Origin: Setophaga petechia | Lineage: Eukaryota; Chordata; Aves; Passeriformes; Parulidae | Reading direction: 5' to 3' | Length of the DNA stretch: 64,000 nucleotides | Assembly (NCBI GenBank): GCA_024362935.1 | Contig: JANCRA010000008.1 | Coordinates: 31,614,557-31,678,556 of the forward strand | Part shown: piece after piece, positions 49,301 to 61,300 of the stretch | Position numbering within the stretch: the first letter of the stretch is position 1 | How the letters are laid out: every line of letters begins with the position of its first letter | Program-made: the position numbers and the translations under genes | The notes under the pieces: model-generated | What the model saw: only the letters and a program-made list of their open reading frames with translations | Databases searched by the model: none | What the model was told of the DNA's origin: nothing

Positions 49301-52300
49301 AAAATGTGCCATGAAGGTTGTAATTTGTGTAATCGAGTGACCAACAGAAGACACCTTTCTACAGGTGCTTCCAGGAGACCCCCACCCCACAGAAATCTTA
49401 TTGACACATAGAGAAATTATGAGCCTGCTCACCCATGCTTACGAGTTTTTGTCCTGAAAGGGTAAAAACTCTTGTGCATGAATTAAATTTTTTGTGAAAG
49501 TTTTCATAATGCTCCTGAGCACTCTTAGCCACATAGCACTGTCAAATTTTTATGTTTAAAAACCCAAAAGGATGGGATTCTACTTTCTCATCCAAGATGC
49601 GTGCCTCTGTACCTTCTGGGAGCCTAGGGAGCATGGAAATCATAAATTCCAGGTGGTTTTTTGGGCTACTGGCCATGCTGGCCTTGTATTGCCAAAGTGA
49701 TTCAGCTAAATCAGAAGGAAGAAGTTGGAAAAGAAATACTAAAAATTACTAGACTTAGGCTACAAAAGCAAGCAGCATGAATTGAAGGTGCACTGAATGA
49801 GCTGAGTGTGTGTAAGTTTAGAATTTCATTTTGCTCTTTGGACTTACCAGTGCAAAGCAGAAAGAATTGGCTGTTTTGGAGGACAACATGACTACTAGGG
49901 TGTAACAGTTCTTTCCCTTACTATGCTTGTCTTTTGAAGAGATGTATGGGCCTAAATGTCATCTCATTGCATTCAAAAGTTTTTCTCCTTTGTAGGGCAG
50001 CCAGCCCAATAAGCAGAATATAGACCTTGGCATAGATGAGAGAGGAAAATGTTCTTTTCTTTCATTAGTCACAAAGATATCAGCTCTTTTGTCAGATATA
50101 CCCCAGGTTTGAAGGTAAGAAATGTTCCTAGCACACCAAACAGAATTGGTTGGCTTTTGTAGGCATCCACTCACATTAGTTAGTGGACCCCCTCAGCTCA
50201 CTTTAACCGAGATAATTATCACTGGATTTTTAACAGACAGCCTGCAGACCATCATAGATCAACATACAAACCATCTCACTGCAGGGATTACCTCTCCTTA
50301 GATCCAGAATGGACCTTGAACCATGTGTCACACAAGAAAATAATATAGGAAGAAAGGATGATCAAGGATCCCAATGTGTCCTCAAAGCCTTGGCTGCAGA
50401 CAGCTCCCTTACACCTTACAGCAAATTCTAGACCTGGAGCCATAAGTGTAGCTGCTGCACAGAGAGAACAGGAGGAATCAAGGGCATCATCACCACTGTA
50501 TATTGCAGCTTTACATGGTTGTTAGCACATGTCTAGCAAAACCAACTTCCCCTCATCATGTGGTGAGCAAAAAATACCATCTCCAAACTGGTCCTGGGGA
50601 AGAAGCAAAGAAAGAAAAGGCTGTGCAAAAGTTAGACTAGATTTAGGAAATATGTTTCAGCCTGAATTTCCCCTCTTACCTTGACTAAAAGACTGTTTAT
50701 CAAATATTTTGTCACTGTGGGAGGTAGAGGTCTGTGCTGAGGGTGATGAAGAGAGGGCAGCCCTGTGAAAGTGATTGTCCCTTCCCCACTCATTAGCTCA
50801 GGCTCAGCTGCTTCCCCATTTCCAGACTGAAAGAAGAGCTGAGAGAGGGGACTTTTATTTCCCTGGGGACAGAGACATCATCAATTATCTGCCATTCTGT
50901 GCTGCAAGCTGTCAGCGAATAGGGCAGAGGAGTACTGATAGGATTTCACCTTATCCCTTGACTCACTGATGGGCTCATCATTCAACTGCTGTGCACTTAG
51001 CATGGGCAGTACTAATTATATTAATTACACTTCTACACAGGGTATGCTTATGTTAGCAGTAAGGAGACTGCTGTCTTTTTAAAATGAAACATCCCTGGTT
51101 CATTAACTATATAGATTTAAAAGTGTAAGTGTAGTCATTATATCCACTGCTGAAGTGGACCTCTCAAATCACAGAAGCATTTAATATCATTTTAGATGTG
51201 CAACTTGCATTATATTGAGAGCAATATTTATATTGCATGTAGAAGACAGTAGCATTATATCAATAAGTGCTAAATGTAGACTGAGAAACCTGATCGCTCC
51301 CTTGGCATAGCACCAGAATGCCCTTAGCAGTGTTCAGCTGTGGGGATACCCATCAGGTCAGTAAGAGAGCTGGGTGAGTCCTCAGGGGCTGAGCCTTGCT
51401 GAAATTATACTAGCAACTGCACCCATGCAGATCATCAGGATACAGCTGTGTTATTAACTTCAGAGGTAGGTTTATGTAGTTGTTAGCAGAGAGACCTGTG
51501 AATGGTTTAAGAGGCAGGAAGAGGAACGCCTCTCAAGAGAGGGTATCACAACAACATGACACAAACTGATCACTCAAAGTGTATTTGCAAGATGGGTATC
51601 ATTAATAATCCATCAATGCAGTGCCCATATGCAGCCATTGTCTCATTGAATCTGGGCCAAGGGGCTGATGCAATTTTCTGAGGTTGGTTGGAAGTGTCTG
51701 AGATGTCGTGTTATGAATATTAGTTTAAATCTTAAGAACAGATGGTGTTGGTGCAATGGAGTCAACCTTTAACCTGACCACTGGAAAATAACTGAACAGA
51801 ACTGGGAGATTTCACCAGTTCCTACTGCTACCTCCTTTTATCTCAGTTTTCTTCTGTACAGAAATTAAACATACATTATTCACCAAGATTATATATAATA
51901 TATAGGGAGAGGCCACAAGCCTATCTGGGCTCTGAGTTCTGACCATTTTATGCAAAAGCAAAGCAAAAGTAGCTCCAGGCAGGTCTTCAATTTGCATTTC
52001 AATTGCACTTCTTGCACATTTTTCTAGTATCTTGGGGATAGTGTTAGCTGCTAAAGCCTTTCAAAGCCATCTGAGTGCTTGAGCAAAATAAAGAAAATAA
52101 ATAAGTACATTCCTTTTCCAAGATTATTTATTTTTTAAGTTTGCCCAAAGGAAAAGAAAATCAAAACAGTTCCAGTGTTTCTGCACAGTCAGATTTGGAC
52201 ACTAAGATTCTGTTCAGAGTGAAAGCCATTAGTGTTCTGATCATATTAATAGAGAAGAGACATCATGCAGAAGATGCTAGCATTTTCACAACAGTTTTGA

Positions 52301-55300
52301 ATCTAAAGCCCTTTTCATAGCCAGTGTGGTTGGGATTAGCGCCCAACTTCAAGTTTTGTTTTATCTCTCTTATTTTTTGAGGAATTGTTGGTGTTTATGC
52401 TGCTGAATCTCCTCTGACTGTCAGTGTTGTTTAGCTCCTCCTAGGTCTCCAGATGTTGTTCGGGGTGTGTGTGTTAATCATCCTGTCAAGCCGTGCAAGT
52501 ACTGAACACTTGCAAGGGATTTTCTTTCTGCTCCTGGGCACTCTGGACCAGATTTTTAATGCAAATCCTTGTATGGGAGCATGCAGATTGCAGCCTAATT
52601 GTCTAAAGGTTGTTTGCAAACCCAAAGGGAACTTGCTGTGCAGCCCCCAGAGTACTGCAGTCGGGTGGTTTCTGCTCTGTCTCGCAGGAGGTGGCTCTCT
52701 GTGCAGTTTGAAGTGTTAGACATAAGCTGACCCAGGGAAACTCTACCATCTATAGGGATGTGAGGTTTGACCCTGGAAGCTGCAAAATGCCTTCTGGCAA
52801 GTGCTGTGTCACGTATCAGCAAGCCTGAGCACAGCTCAGCTCTGCAGAGGTGTGCAGAGAGCCTTATGCATGTAGGGGTGAGTACAGAGCCAAATTTGGG
52901 CTCTCATTGAGCAAAGACTCAAGTACCTCCAGCTGTGGCTGGAGCATGTTTATCCCTGTGTGAGTTAGCCAAAGTATCTTCTGAGAATTTTCTGGTATCT
53001 TCTGAGTTGATGAGGAGCAGCAGCTCCAGAGCCTCTCTGCTCCTCCATGCTCTCCCCTTTCCATGGATTTCTGCCCAACACAGGTGCTCATGGTCCTGCT
53101 CTGCCTGAAAGCAGCTTCTGTGTCCCAGGGATTTATCCTTGCTGTGGCTAAACTCTCTGAGCTGAGTTGGCTGCATCTGGGCTAGGCAGGGACAGGAATG
53201 GTGAAGTACCATTGCATTCTGACCACAGGGGAGGAGAAAAATGTCTTTCACTGCACCCCGTGTGGTATCTCTGAAGCTGTTCAGTCAGGGGGACACCCTC
53301 ACTTCCAAAATAGGAAGATGCACTCTGGTTGAGTTGTGCAATAGAGAAAATGTCTCATTAGCAGTAGTGTTGGCAATGCTGGGGCTGGAAGAAGTGTTTC
53401 TGGCAGTGTTCTTGCAGAAATATTCATGACAAAGCTGTTTCTTGGGCAATGCAGTCTCCTCCAAAGAGAAACAGTAGTTTGCCATGGCACCCACTGCCAC
53501 TTCAAAGAGTATTTGCCCAGTTTAATGCTCCAAATTAAATATAACTGAGCAGTGCACAATGTTTCCCCACATATTTGCTTTCTGCAGTGAATGTTTGCCA
53601 TGCAAGCACCACGTAGCTCTGATGCTTATCATTAACAAATATGTTCAGTTGTGAAGGCTCACAGTGTAGATCTCTGGCTTTCACAAATGGCTGTTTTATT
53701 GGGCACTCTCAGTCATTCCTGACCTCTGGGGATGAGAGGGTGGTTTAGACTTGCTGTCACCCCCTCAGCCCTCTGGGTCAGAGTTTCACAGAACATCAGC
53801 TTCACTGCCTGCAGGCAGCTTCAGCCCCTGCCATACCACCCTGCTTCATTATCAAGCTCATCCCTCAGCCCAGCTACTGGAGTGAAATGAACTGGGGCCA
53901 TGGGGCAGGCTAGGTCCAGCTTTTAAAATAGATGGAAAAGAACTGCTAAAACCCCTCTTTTTCATTTTCTGTGAGGTTATTTTTAAGCTGGCCTAGTTTC
54001 TCAGTCCGTTTCACAGCACAGTGGTGTCATCAGCTGAACTGACATCCCAGGAAGGATGGAGGCAGTGAGAGGTTGGGTCCTGCAGGATGGGGGAGCTGTG
54101 TCTGGCAGCACCTGCTGACCAGCTCCCTCATCTCCAACATCCCCGTTTTCCTTCTGCTCCCTGCCCTGCTGCCTGGCCTGTGTTGGCCATGGTGCTCCTC
54201 ACAAATTGGTGGGGCCATTCCTCTTACCAGAGCAGCACAAAACCAAGCCAGCAGAAAAATCAATTTAATTGTCTGCTGAGGGCAAAGACAAGAAAAACGG
54301 TGGATTAAGGAGAAAAGGAAGACAAAGGTGTCCCCCTTTTCCCTTGTGGCAGCAGACAGAGCTGCTGTGAACCGTAGCATTTCTCTGCTATTTATTTGTG
54401 GATGGATTGAAATCATCCTAGTTTAGTGGAGATGCCAAGCTGGGCATTGGAAATGAGCACACAGAGAGCACGGGCTTCCTCCCTGCTGAGCCCCCCCCCA
54501 CCCCAGACACATGAAATGCAGAGCATACAGTGCCTGGAGCTTGTTTACTCCTCTCTCTTCACAGTGGAGGGCATCCCTCTCATCATGGCATGTAATGGCT
54601 GCACACACAGCCACTGTGTCTTCCTTCTCAGCAGCCCCTGGGCTGAGCAGCCATGGGAGCAAGGATCAAAGGGGAGCTGCAGGGCATTCATGATGTATCA
54701 ATCCTTTTTAAAATTATTATTGCGTATAATCACACTTTGCAGTGATGGTGAGCACCTCCAAGAGCTCTGCATGCTCCCATAATAATTCCCAGGACAGATT
54801 GGGATGCTGGGGCTGGGGGTGAAGCATGCCAGGCATGGCAGAAATTGGGGATGGCATTGGGATTACACATTGAAGTATCTGATTTCTAGTCCCACATCCA
54901 GACCCCTCTTTGTGTCTCTGATACATTTTTCAGTAGACCCTGGGCTGGAAGTCAGAAGTTAAAATAGGATTATTTTGGTCTTGAGTGGAGATAATTTGGA
55001 AATGCACACAGATTTGTGCCCTGGCTTGCAGCCCTTCATGGGGTTCAGGTACCCCTTAATGTCACGGATGGACACCAGGCTGTCTGGCCTCACTGCCTGC
55101 CTTTTACTGTAATTCCACTCTCACTGACATGCTTTCTGTTGTTTTTCAGGAATATCTCCGAGGCTCCCTGACATCATGTCAATAGGATCACATTCATTCT
55201 CCCCAGGAGGTCCTAATGGGATTATTAGAAGTCAGTCCTTCGCTGGCTTCAGCGGGCTTCAGGAAAGACGGTCCAGGCAAGTGCCCTTGCTCTCTAAGGG

Positions 55301-58300
55301 GAATTTCAAAATCAGGCTGTAAGGGACTTCTGGGCTTTAGGGGATGAAAGGGGAAAGGAGGTGAGAGAGGACTTCTATCTTTCTGACTCTCTGCTGAATA
55401 AAATGTCCTAGGCTAAAATGTCTCTATGTATTTTTTGTATAACTAAGGTGTTACCCTCGGCCTGTTTGCCTCTCCCCCATTAATGCAGGGCTTCCTCACA
55501 TGCCTCAGAGCTGTGAGAGAATTTCAGAGAACAGTTTCAACTTATGCAGTGGTCTTTTCAACATGTTAAATATACAGGAACACTGCACATATACACTTGC
55601 CATCACCTCCTGTTTGAGACCATTGCTGCTAAAAGACAGTTTTCTCATTGCTGCACCACTACAAATCCAAAACAAAGCTGTTTCCCTGGACTTGGCTCTG
55701 GAGCCTTTCTGTACATTGCCCCTTAGCTACACAGGTCTTAGGGCTTTGAATCAGGCATGCCCAAGCCATGCAGTCCTGGATGCTCCCAGAGGCTACTTTA
55801 CAATTGATTTTAACTTGTGTAGTCTCCCAGTGCCAGACCACCAGTTAGCAACTGAGGAGTAACAGCAGGCAAAGGGGCTCCCACTGTCAGCCCAAGTCAA
55901 TGATGGTTGTTAGATGCTGACAAAGCAAAGTCCCCTAAGAGGCACCTGTGTGCAGCACAACTGTCCTCACTTTGCCATACACTCCATACTCAAGACCTGT
56001 GATGCTTAAGAAACTCTCTTAATCAAACCCCAATCTTCCGTAGGACCTGCAGGCTTTGCACCTGAGATTATCTGGGCTCCCCTTTCTGCTGAGCACCTGG
56101 ATGTAGCTCAGCTCTCTCATGGACTCTCTAATGTGAGTTAGGACAGGTATAGTGTAGGACAGAGAAATGTCTGATGAGCCTCAGACTTGGCCTTGCATTT
56201 CCAGACAAGCACTTATGTCTTGGGAAGCAAGTATCCCAGGCTGCTCAGATTCTTAACCCCTAAAGAAATGCAGACCTTTAACTGGCAGGCACAGAAGCAG
56301 ATTCATTTTTTGCTAGCAGAGATAATGTCAGAAGATTTCTTCAAGCTACACTCCTTTGAGATTTCTGATTTATAGGGATTTCTTCTCCTTTGATGTTCAT
56401 TTTGCAGGTGTAACTCCTTTATTGAAAATTCCTCAGCGCTCAAGAAGCCCCAAGCAAAGGTGAAGAAAATGCATAATTTGGGCCATAAGAACAGCACCAC
56501 GCCCAAAGAACCCCAGCCTAAAAGGATGGAAGAGGTCTACCGAGCCCTGAAGAGTGGCCTGGAGTAAGAGCTTTTATCCTACTTGAAGGATGAAGCTTTC
56601 TGTGACATTTTAGATCCTAGAGAAACAAAACCAGGGACCCTTCCTCATAAGAGATGAAAATACACCTCTTGAAGTCTGGATTGTGACTCTTAGTATCTAA
56701 AATATTTGTATGAGAAACAGGAATACAGAAGGCAGAATCCCATTTCCATTCACATTTTGAGAAAAGCTCCCAAAGTCTGGGATTTCAACATCAGATTTTT
56801 TTTTTCCCTCTTGAGTTTCCTAGAGTCCTATCAAAGTCTTGTATTGCCTTTCAGATAACATCCCAGATGATAACAGGGCTTTAATCAGCCAGATACAGGC
56901 GTAGCGACTGGAAGGCACCAGCCCATAAACTGAGCAGCAGATTAGCTTACTTGAAACTGGTTGTTCAGTGTAAAGAGAACATTGAGCTCTTACACAGTTA
57001 AATAAGTGGGCTCCTATTTATTCCCAAAAAAGCAGCAGGGAGCTGCTTTTAGGACAGATCAATGTAAATGAGTTTTTGTCTGTAAACACATCCAGTGAGG
57101 AAAGCCATTTGTCAGGCAGATTTTCTTTTAGGATGGTCATCAGCCAGCTTGGTATGTGCTGCAGAGCTCATGCATCGTTCTCTGGTTTGTCTTTGCAGTG
57201 AGTATCTGGAAGTTCACCAGACAGAGCTGGATAAGCTGACTACTCAGTTAAAAGACATGAAAAGAAACTCACGTCTGGTACGTGCCATGCTTTTTCATGT
57301 GTAGATGCACAGTGGCCTTCTTGAGGTGCTGGAGCAGCCAAGGGATGGGTGGGGGATACAGGGAATTTGCAATGATGCCCTTCTTCCCTTCTAGCCATTG
57401 TCTTGTTTGTGATTTCTGTTGAATGTCAAACACTACTTTCTCATGGTGCTGTTGTGTTGCAAAATTAATCAGTTTTGTGTTCTCTGTTGCAGGGAGTCCT
57501 GTACGATTTAGATAAGGTATGCTACTCCCTTCAACACTAATTTTGCAAGGAAGCTTTAATATCCATACAATGTACATGGAAACCTTTCTTAGAGGGATCT
57601 GCTGGCCATACCAACACCTGCATTTTCAAAGGAAGAAGTTCCACTCCCCCCCTTTTCCCAGGGGCTCTGGTTTGCCTACTAATACAGTATCAAACACAGT
57701 GTGCTCACTGATCTGGCGTCAAACGTACCCCACCAACCCTTTTTCTGAGGTCTGCCACGTCAGACTGGCTCTGGGATGGCCACAGACAGAGAGACAGACC
57801 CCTGCCAGGCAAGGAAGGAAGGAAGCAGAGGAGAGACTTCCTTTTTCTGTCAGCTGACAGCCATTAAATCCATTCACTTGTGCGAATTCTCTTAAGCCAT
57901 CTCCAGTCAGATGGGGGCTGATAGCAGTGCATCAGGGGGCTGGGGGGCATCCAGGTCAAGCCCCAGTTCATTCCTGCTCCTGCGAGTTCTGAAAAAAGAA
58001 AAACTGAAAATACATTTTCCCTGCAGGAAAATTTGTGTGAAAGAAATTTTTCAAAAACATTTCCTGAAAAAGTCTGACTTTTTTTTTCAGTCAAAATGCT
58101 AAGCTTGAGTTTATTCTCAAAACCAGCTTGCTAAGGAAGACAATGGATCTTGAAATGCAAAGCCTGATCAATATTAATATGGGATTTCAAAGTACTGAAA
58201 ACATTATTTTTTAACCTAAAAAAGCTCTGCTTTCTTTGGGATTTTTTTTTTATTAATTAAAAAATAATTAGAAAATGTAATTTAAAAATATACGTTAGGT

Positions 58301-61300
58301 AAAGGAGTGAAGTAGCTCCATTGTGGACAGCAGCTTAACAGTAGTAGGGTGGGACAACTGATTCTGGATTCATGGTCATGGAAATCCTGTGTGTTTTAAG
58401 GAGGAGTATCTTGGATCCATGGGGACTAGCAGAGCTAGCGTGGCAGTGGCTTACTGATTTATTTAAAGGTGCCTCACCTCTGCCTTTTCCTTTCTTTCAG
58501 CAAATCAAAGCAGTTGAGAGATACATGAGAAGGCTGGAGTTCCACATTAGCAAGGTAATGAGCTCTCTCCTATCATCTTTCTTCTGCATCTGTTCCTATA
58601 TTATTGAGGAAACAAACCCTTGGCCTCCTGCAACCCCTTTGTGCTGGGGAGGCCGCTCCCAGATTGGCTTATTTTTCCTTGATAGGCTGGTGGTCAGAGC
58701 CAAAGAAAGAGTTTCCACATAGACCCCCAAGGTCCAGCCATGCCCCAAGACACTCCCACATACTTTTAGGTACAGAGAGAACATTGGGTTGGAGACCTGC
58801 TGGGAAAAATCTATCTCACAGCATGCTTATTGTCAGACTTGAGATAGAAGGAGAGTTGCATCTGAAAGCAATTTAATTCAGCAGTTATCTCTAGCACACA
58901 CAGCAGCTAGTTTGGATTTATTCCTGGATTTCACTGCTAATGCTTTTGCTGTGTGGTTTGGGGCCCACATCCACTTGAATGCATTGGTGAGAATATTGGT
59001 GCAGGTACCTGTGATTTACACTAATACGTTTTAGAGCTGCATGAAATCCATGGCGTGTATTCTCTTACTTATATCTGCTAGTGATTAGTTGCTTTTTTGA
59101 GCCTGACAAAGGAATGAATTATTTTTGACAGACGAAATGTCTTTTGAGAGTCATTTAAAAAGCATTTGTGCAGCTTCAAGTCCTCTAATTATGACAACCT
59201 ATCCAAACCTTTTAATTTCAGTCCTCTTACTCTTGGAGCAGAAAACAAAAATATAAATAATGAGGCGATAGACTGAGATTTTGTTCCCCAAGCCACCTAC
59301 TCCCTTGCTGGCAACATGAATGGCAAAAATTAGTACTTGAAGAACATTTCCATTCAAATCCTTCCCACTTCAGCCTGCTCAGAGCTAATGGTTTCTGGGT
59401 TTATAATAAGAGTGAAAAGCACCAAACGCGAGAGGTAACGCTGGTCAGTGTTACTCAGGCTTGCCAACTACGTGAGTTCACTCTCTGTAACCCATGGCAA
59501 CAGAGACAAAAGGAACCAAGTGTGTGGCATTAAAGCCCACAGGCTTGGGCAGGTGGAGAAACGTCTTTGTTTCTAATGACAGAAAAGGTTTTTTCAGCAG
59601 TATTTAATCAGGGACACAGAGGTGCCCTCTGTCTTTTACCTGCCACTGCTCTGTAAAGGAAGCAAAGGAAGGAAAATGAGGTGGACCACAGCAGATCCCA
59701 CATACTTGGGAGCAGATGAGCATGTCCTAGCTACACTCACATGGGCAGGAGCAGGATATCAATCCCAGACCAAGGCTCCACTCCCATGTCAGAAGTAAAT
59801 ACCAAGTGACAGCTATTTATAGTAGCGGTCTTTAGCTTGCTGGCTTGCAAGAGAAAAACAGGAGTGAGTATGAGTGCTGAAAGCTTTTTTTGTAACTTCA
59901 AAATGCTAAAATGCTACCTGTGTCATCATTAACTTATGCTGAGCCCTTTCACTTTGCAAAGCATCCCTGATTTGGGTGGGGTGCCCCAGGTCAGAGTCTT
60001 CAGCCACCAGTTATCCAAGATAGCCTTGTAAAAATTGACCCAAGGCTTTGAAGCCATCAGGAAGACAAGTCCATTCCAAACAAATTAGCAACAGCACTTT
60101 TTGTTAGAGGTTAAGCAGGCTTGGAAAATGGGATTTGAAACATACCTGGATTGTCACATCAGGCTCATGTCTAATGCAGCACACAAAGTCACAGACTGAT
60201 GAAGCCAAGGTGCTGGATGCTTTCATAGAGAGAAATTCTGCCATGAAAATCCATTGCTGGGCAGGAGCACTGTGGGACATAGAGTGACCCCTTGATTTCA
60301 GAGACAACAGTGGAAAGAGTAATTTTAGGTAAAACCCAAATATCATCCTATTTTAGGAGGGATGTTAGAAGCAGAAAGGAGAGACAGCTTCTTCCATTCC
60401 TGTCCTTCTCCTTACCCTGTTAGTCAGGTTAGAAAACCCACATCTTCTGTATCTGGCAGATTTAGTTTATAAAAATAAAAAACCACTATATATAGCTGGT
60501 GTATATATGTACATAGATTACTCAGTTGGAGTAAATGTGTGCATTCAGTACAGGGATTAGAGGAAGAAGGGAAAGCAAAGCACAAGGTGTGTAAATCCAT
60601 TGCTCCTCTGTAGCTAGATCCAGGTGAGACTTCAAACTGTGTGTGACTGTGCTTTGCAAAACTTCAGAGCATTTCCAATATGTTGGGTCCCTAAGTTATG
60701 TCAAGGGAGTGTAAGAAAATGACTAAATGTAAGTGTCTAGGGGAGTTGAAGTTCAAAATACCTTTAAAATTTGACATCAGCTGTTTATAAGCCCTTTACT
60801 TGTGTTGATTCCTAGTATGACTCCACTTCCTGGAGTAATGGACAGTAAAAGTTCAAAATATCACTCCCAGCTTCCGATACTACCTATTAGAATTGGTATT
60901 GGAACAGATTTGATATTGCTACAGCTTTGATCCATGGCTGATATTAAAGAACCAGAGCCACTCCTGACCCTGCTAAATGTGCCGTTTACCACTTCCAGTT
61001 GCATTTGGCAGTGTGGGCATTGCAGTTGCCTTTTAAAGAGCTCTTCCACAGCGAGATGTTTGAGAAGCTGGCTGCATTCCTGCCTCGCTGGTACGATGGG
61101 GAGAACACAAGTAACAATGCTTAGAGGCATGCAGGGCAAGCAGGTGAATTGCTGGCATCTACTGTTGCTCTGTTGAGATTTTTACAGTGGAAGTTACTTT
61201 TCATCTTGTGTTTCTTTTCCACAGACTGTAACACTATCAGAGCTTCATTTCCTCAGCTCCTCAATTGGATATAATGGTTTGGCTGAGCTTTCTTTTAATG

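Larger units (their letters stand above)
37302..55149 (+). other. RIPOR2 intron 1, 17.8 kb
   Basis: The intron runs from GTACGG at 37302 to the acceptor TTGTTTTTCAG ending at 55149. Its first 650 bp belong to the CpG island. It contains two antisense CR1 copies (40940-41222 and 44673-45305) and otherwise no recognised gene on either strand. The block at about 46180-46430 and that at 38270-38520 look like ordinary single-copy DNA and could be conserved regulatory sequence, but this is only an impression. Short open frames throughout are not supported as exons. Confidence 0.7.

Noticed and set aside
60861..61139. 92-codon minus-strand frame in intron 6, considered as a transposon or gene relic.
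   Set aside because: No motif of a known transposase, polymerase or zinc finger could be established; the CPHCQ group alone is not enough.
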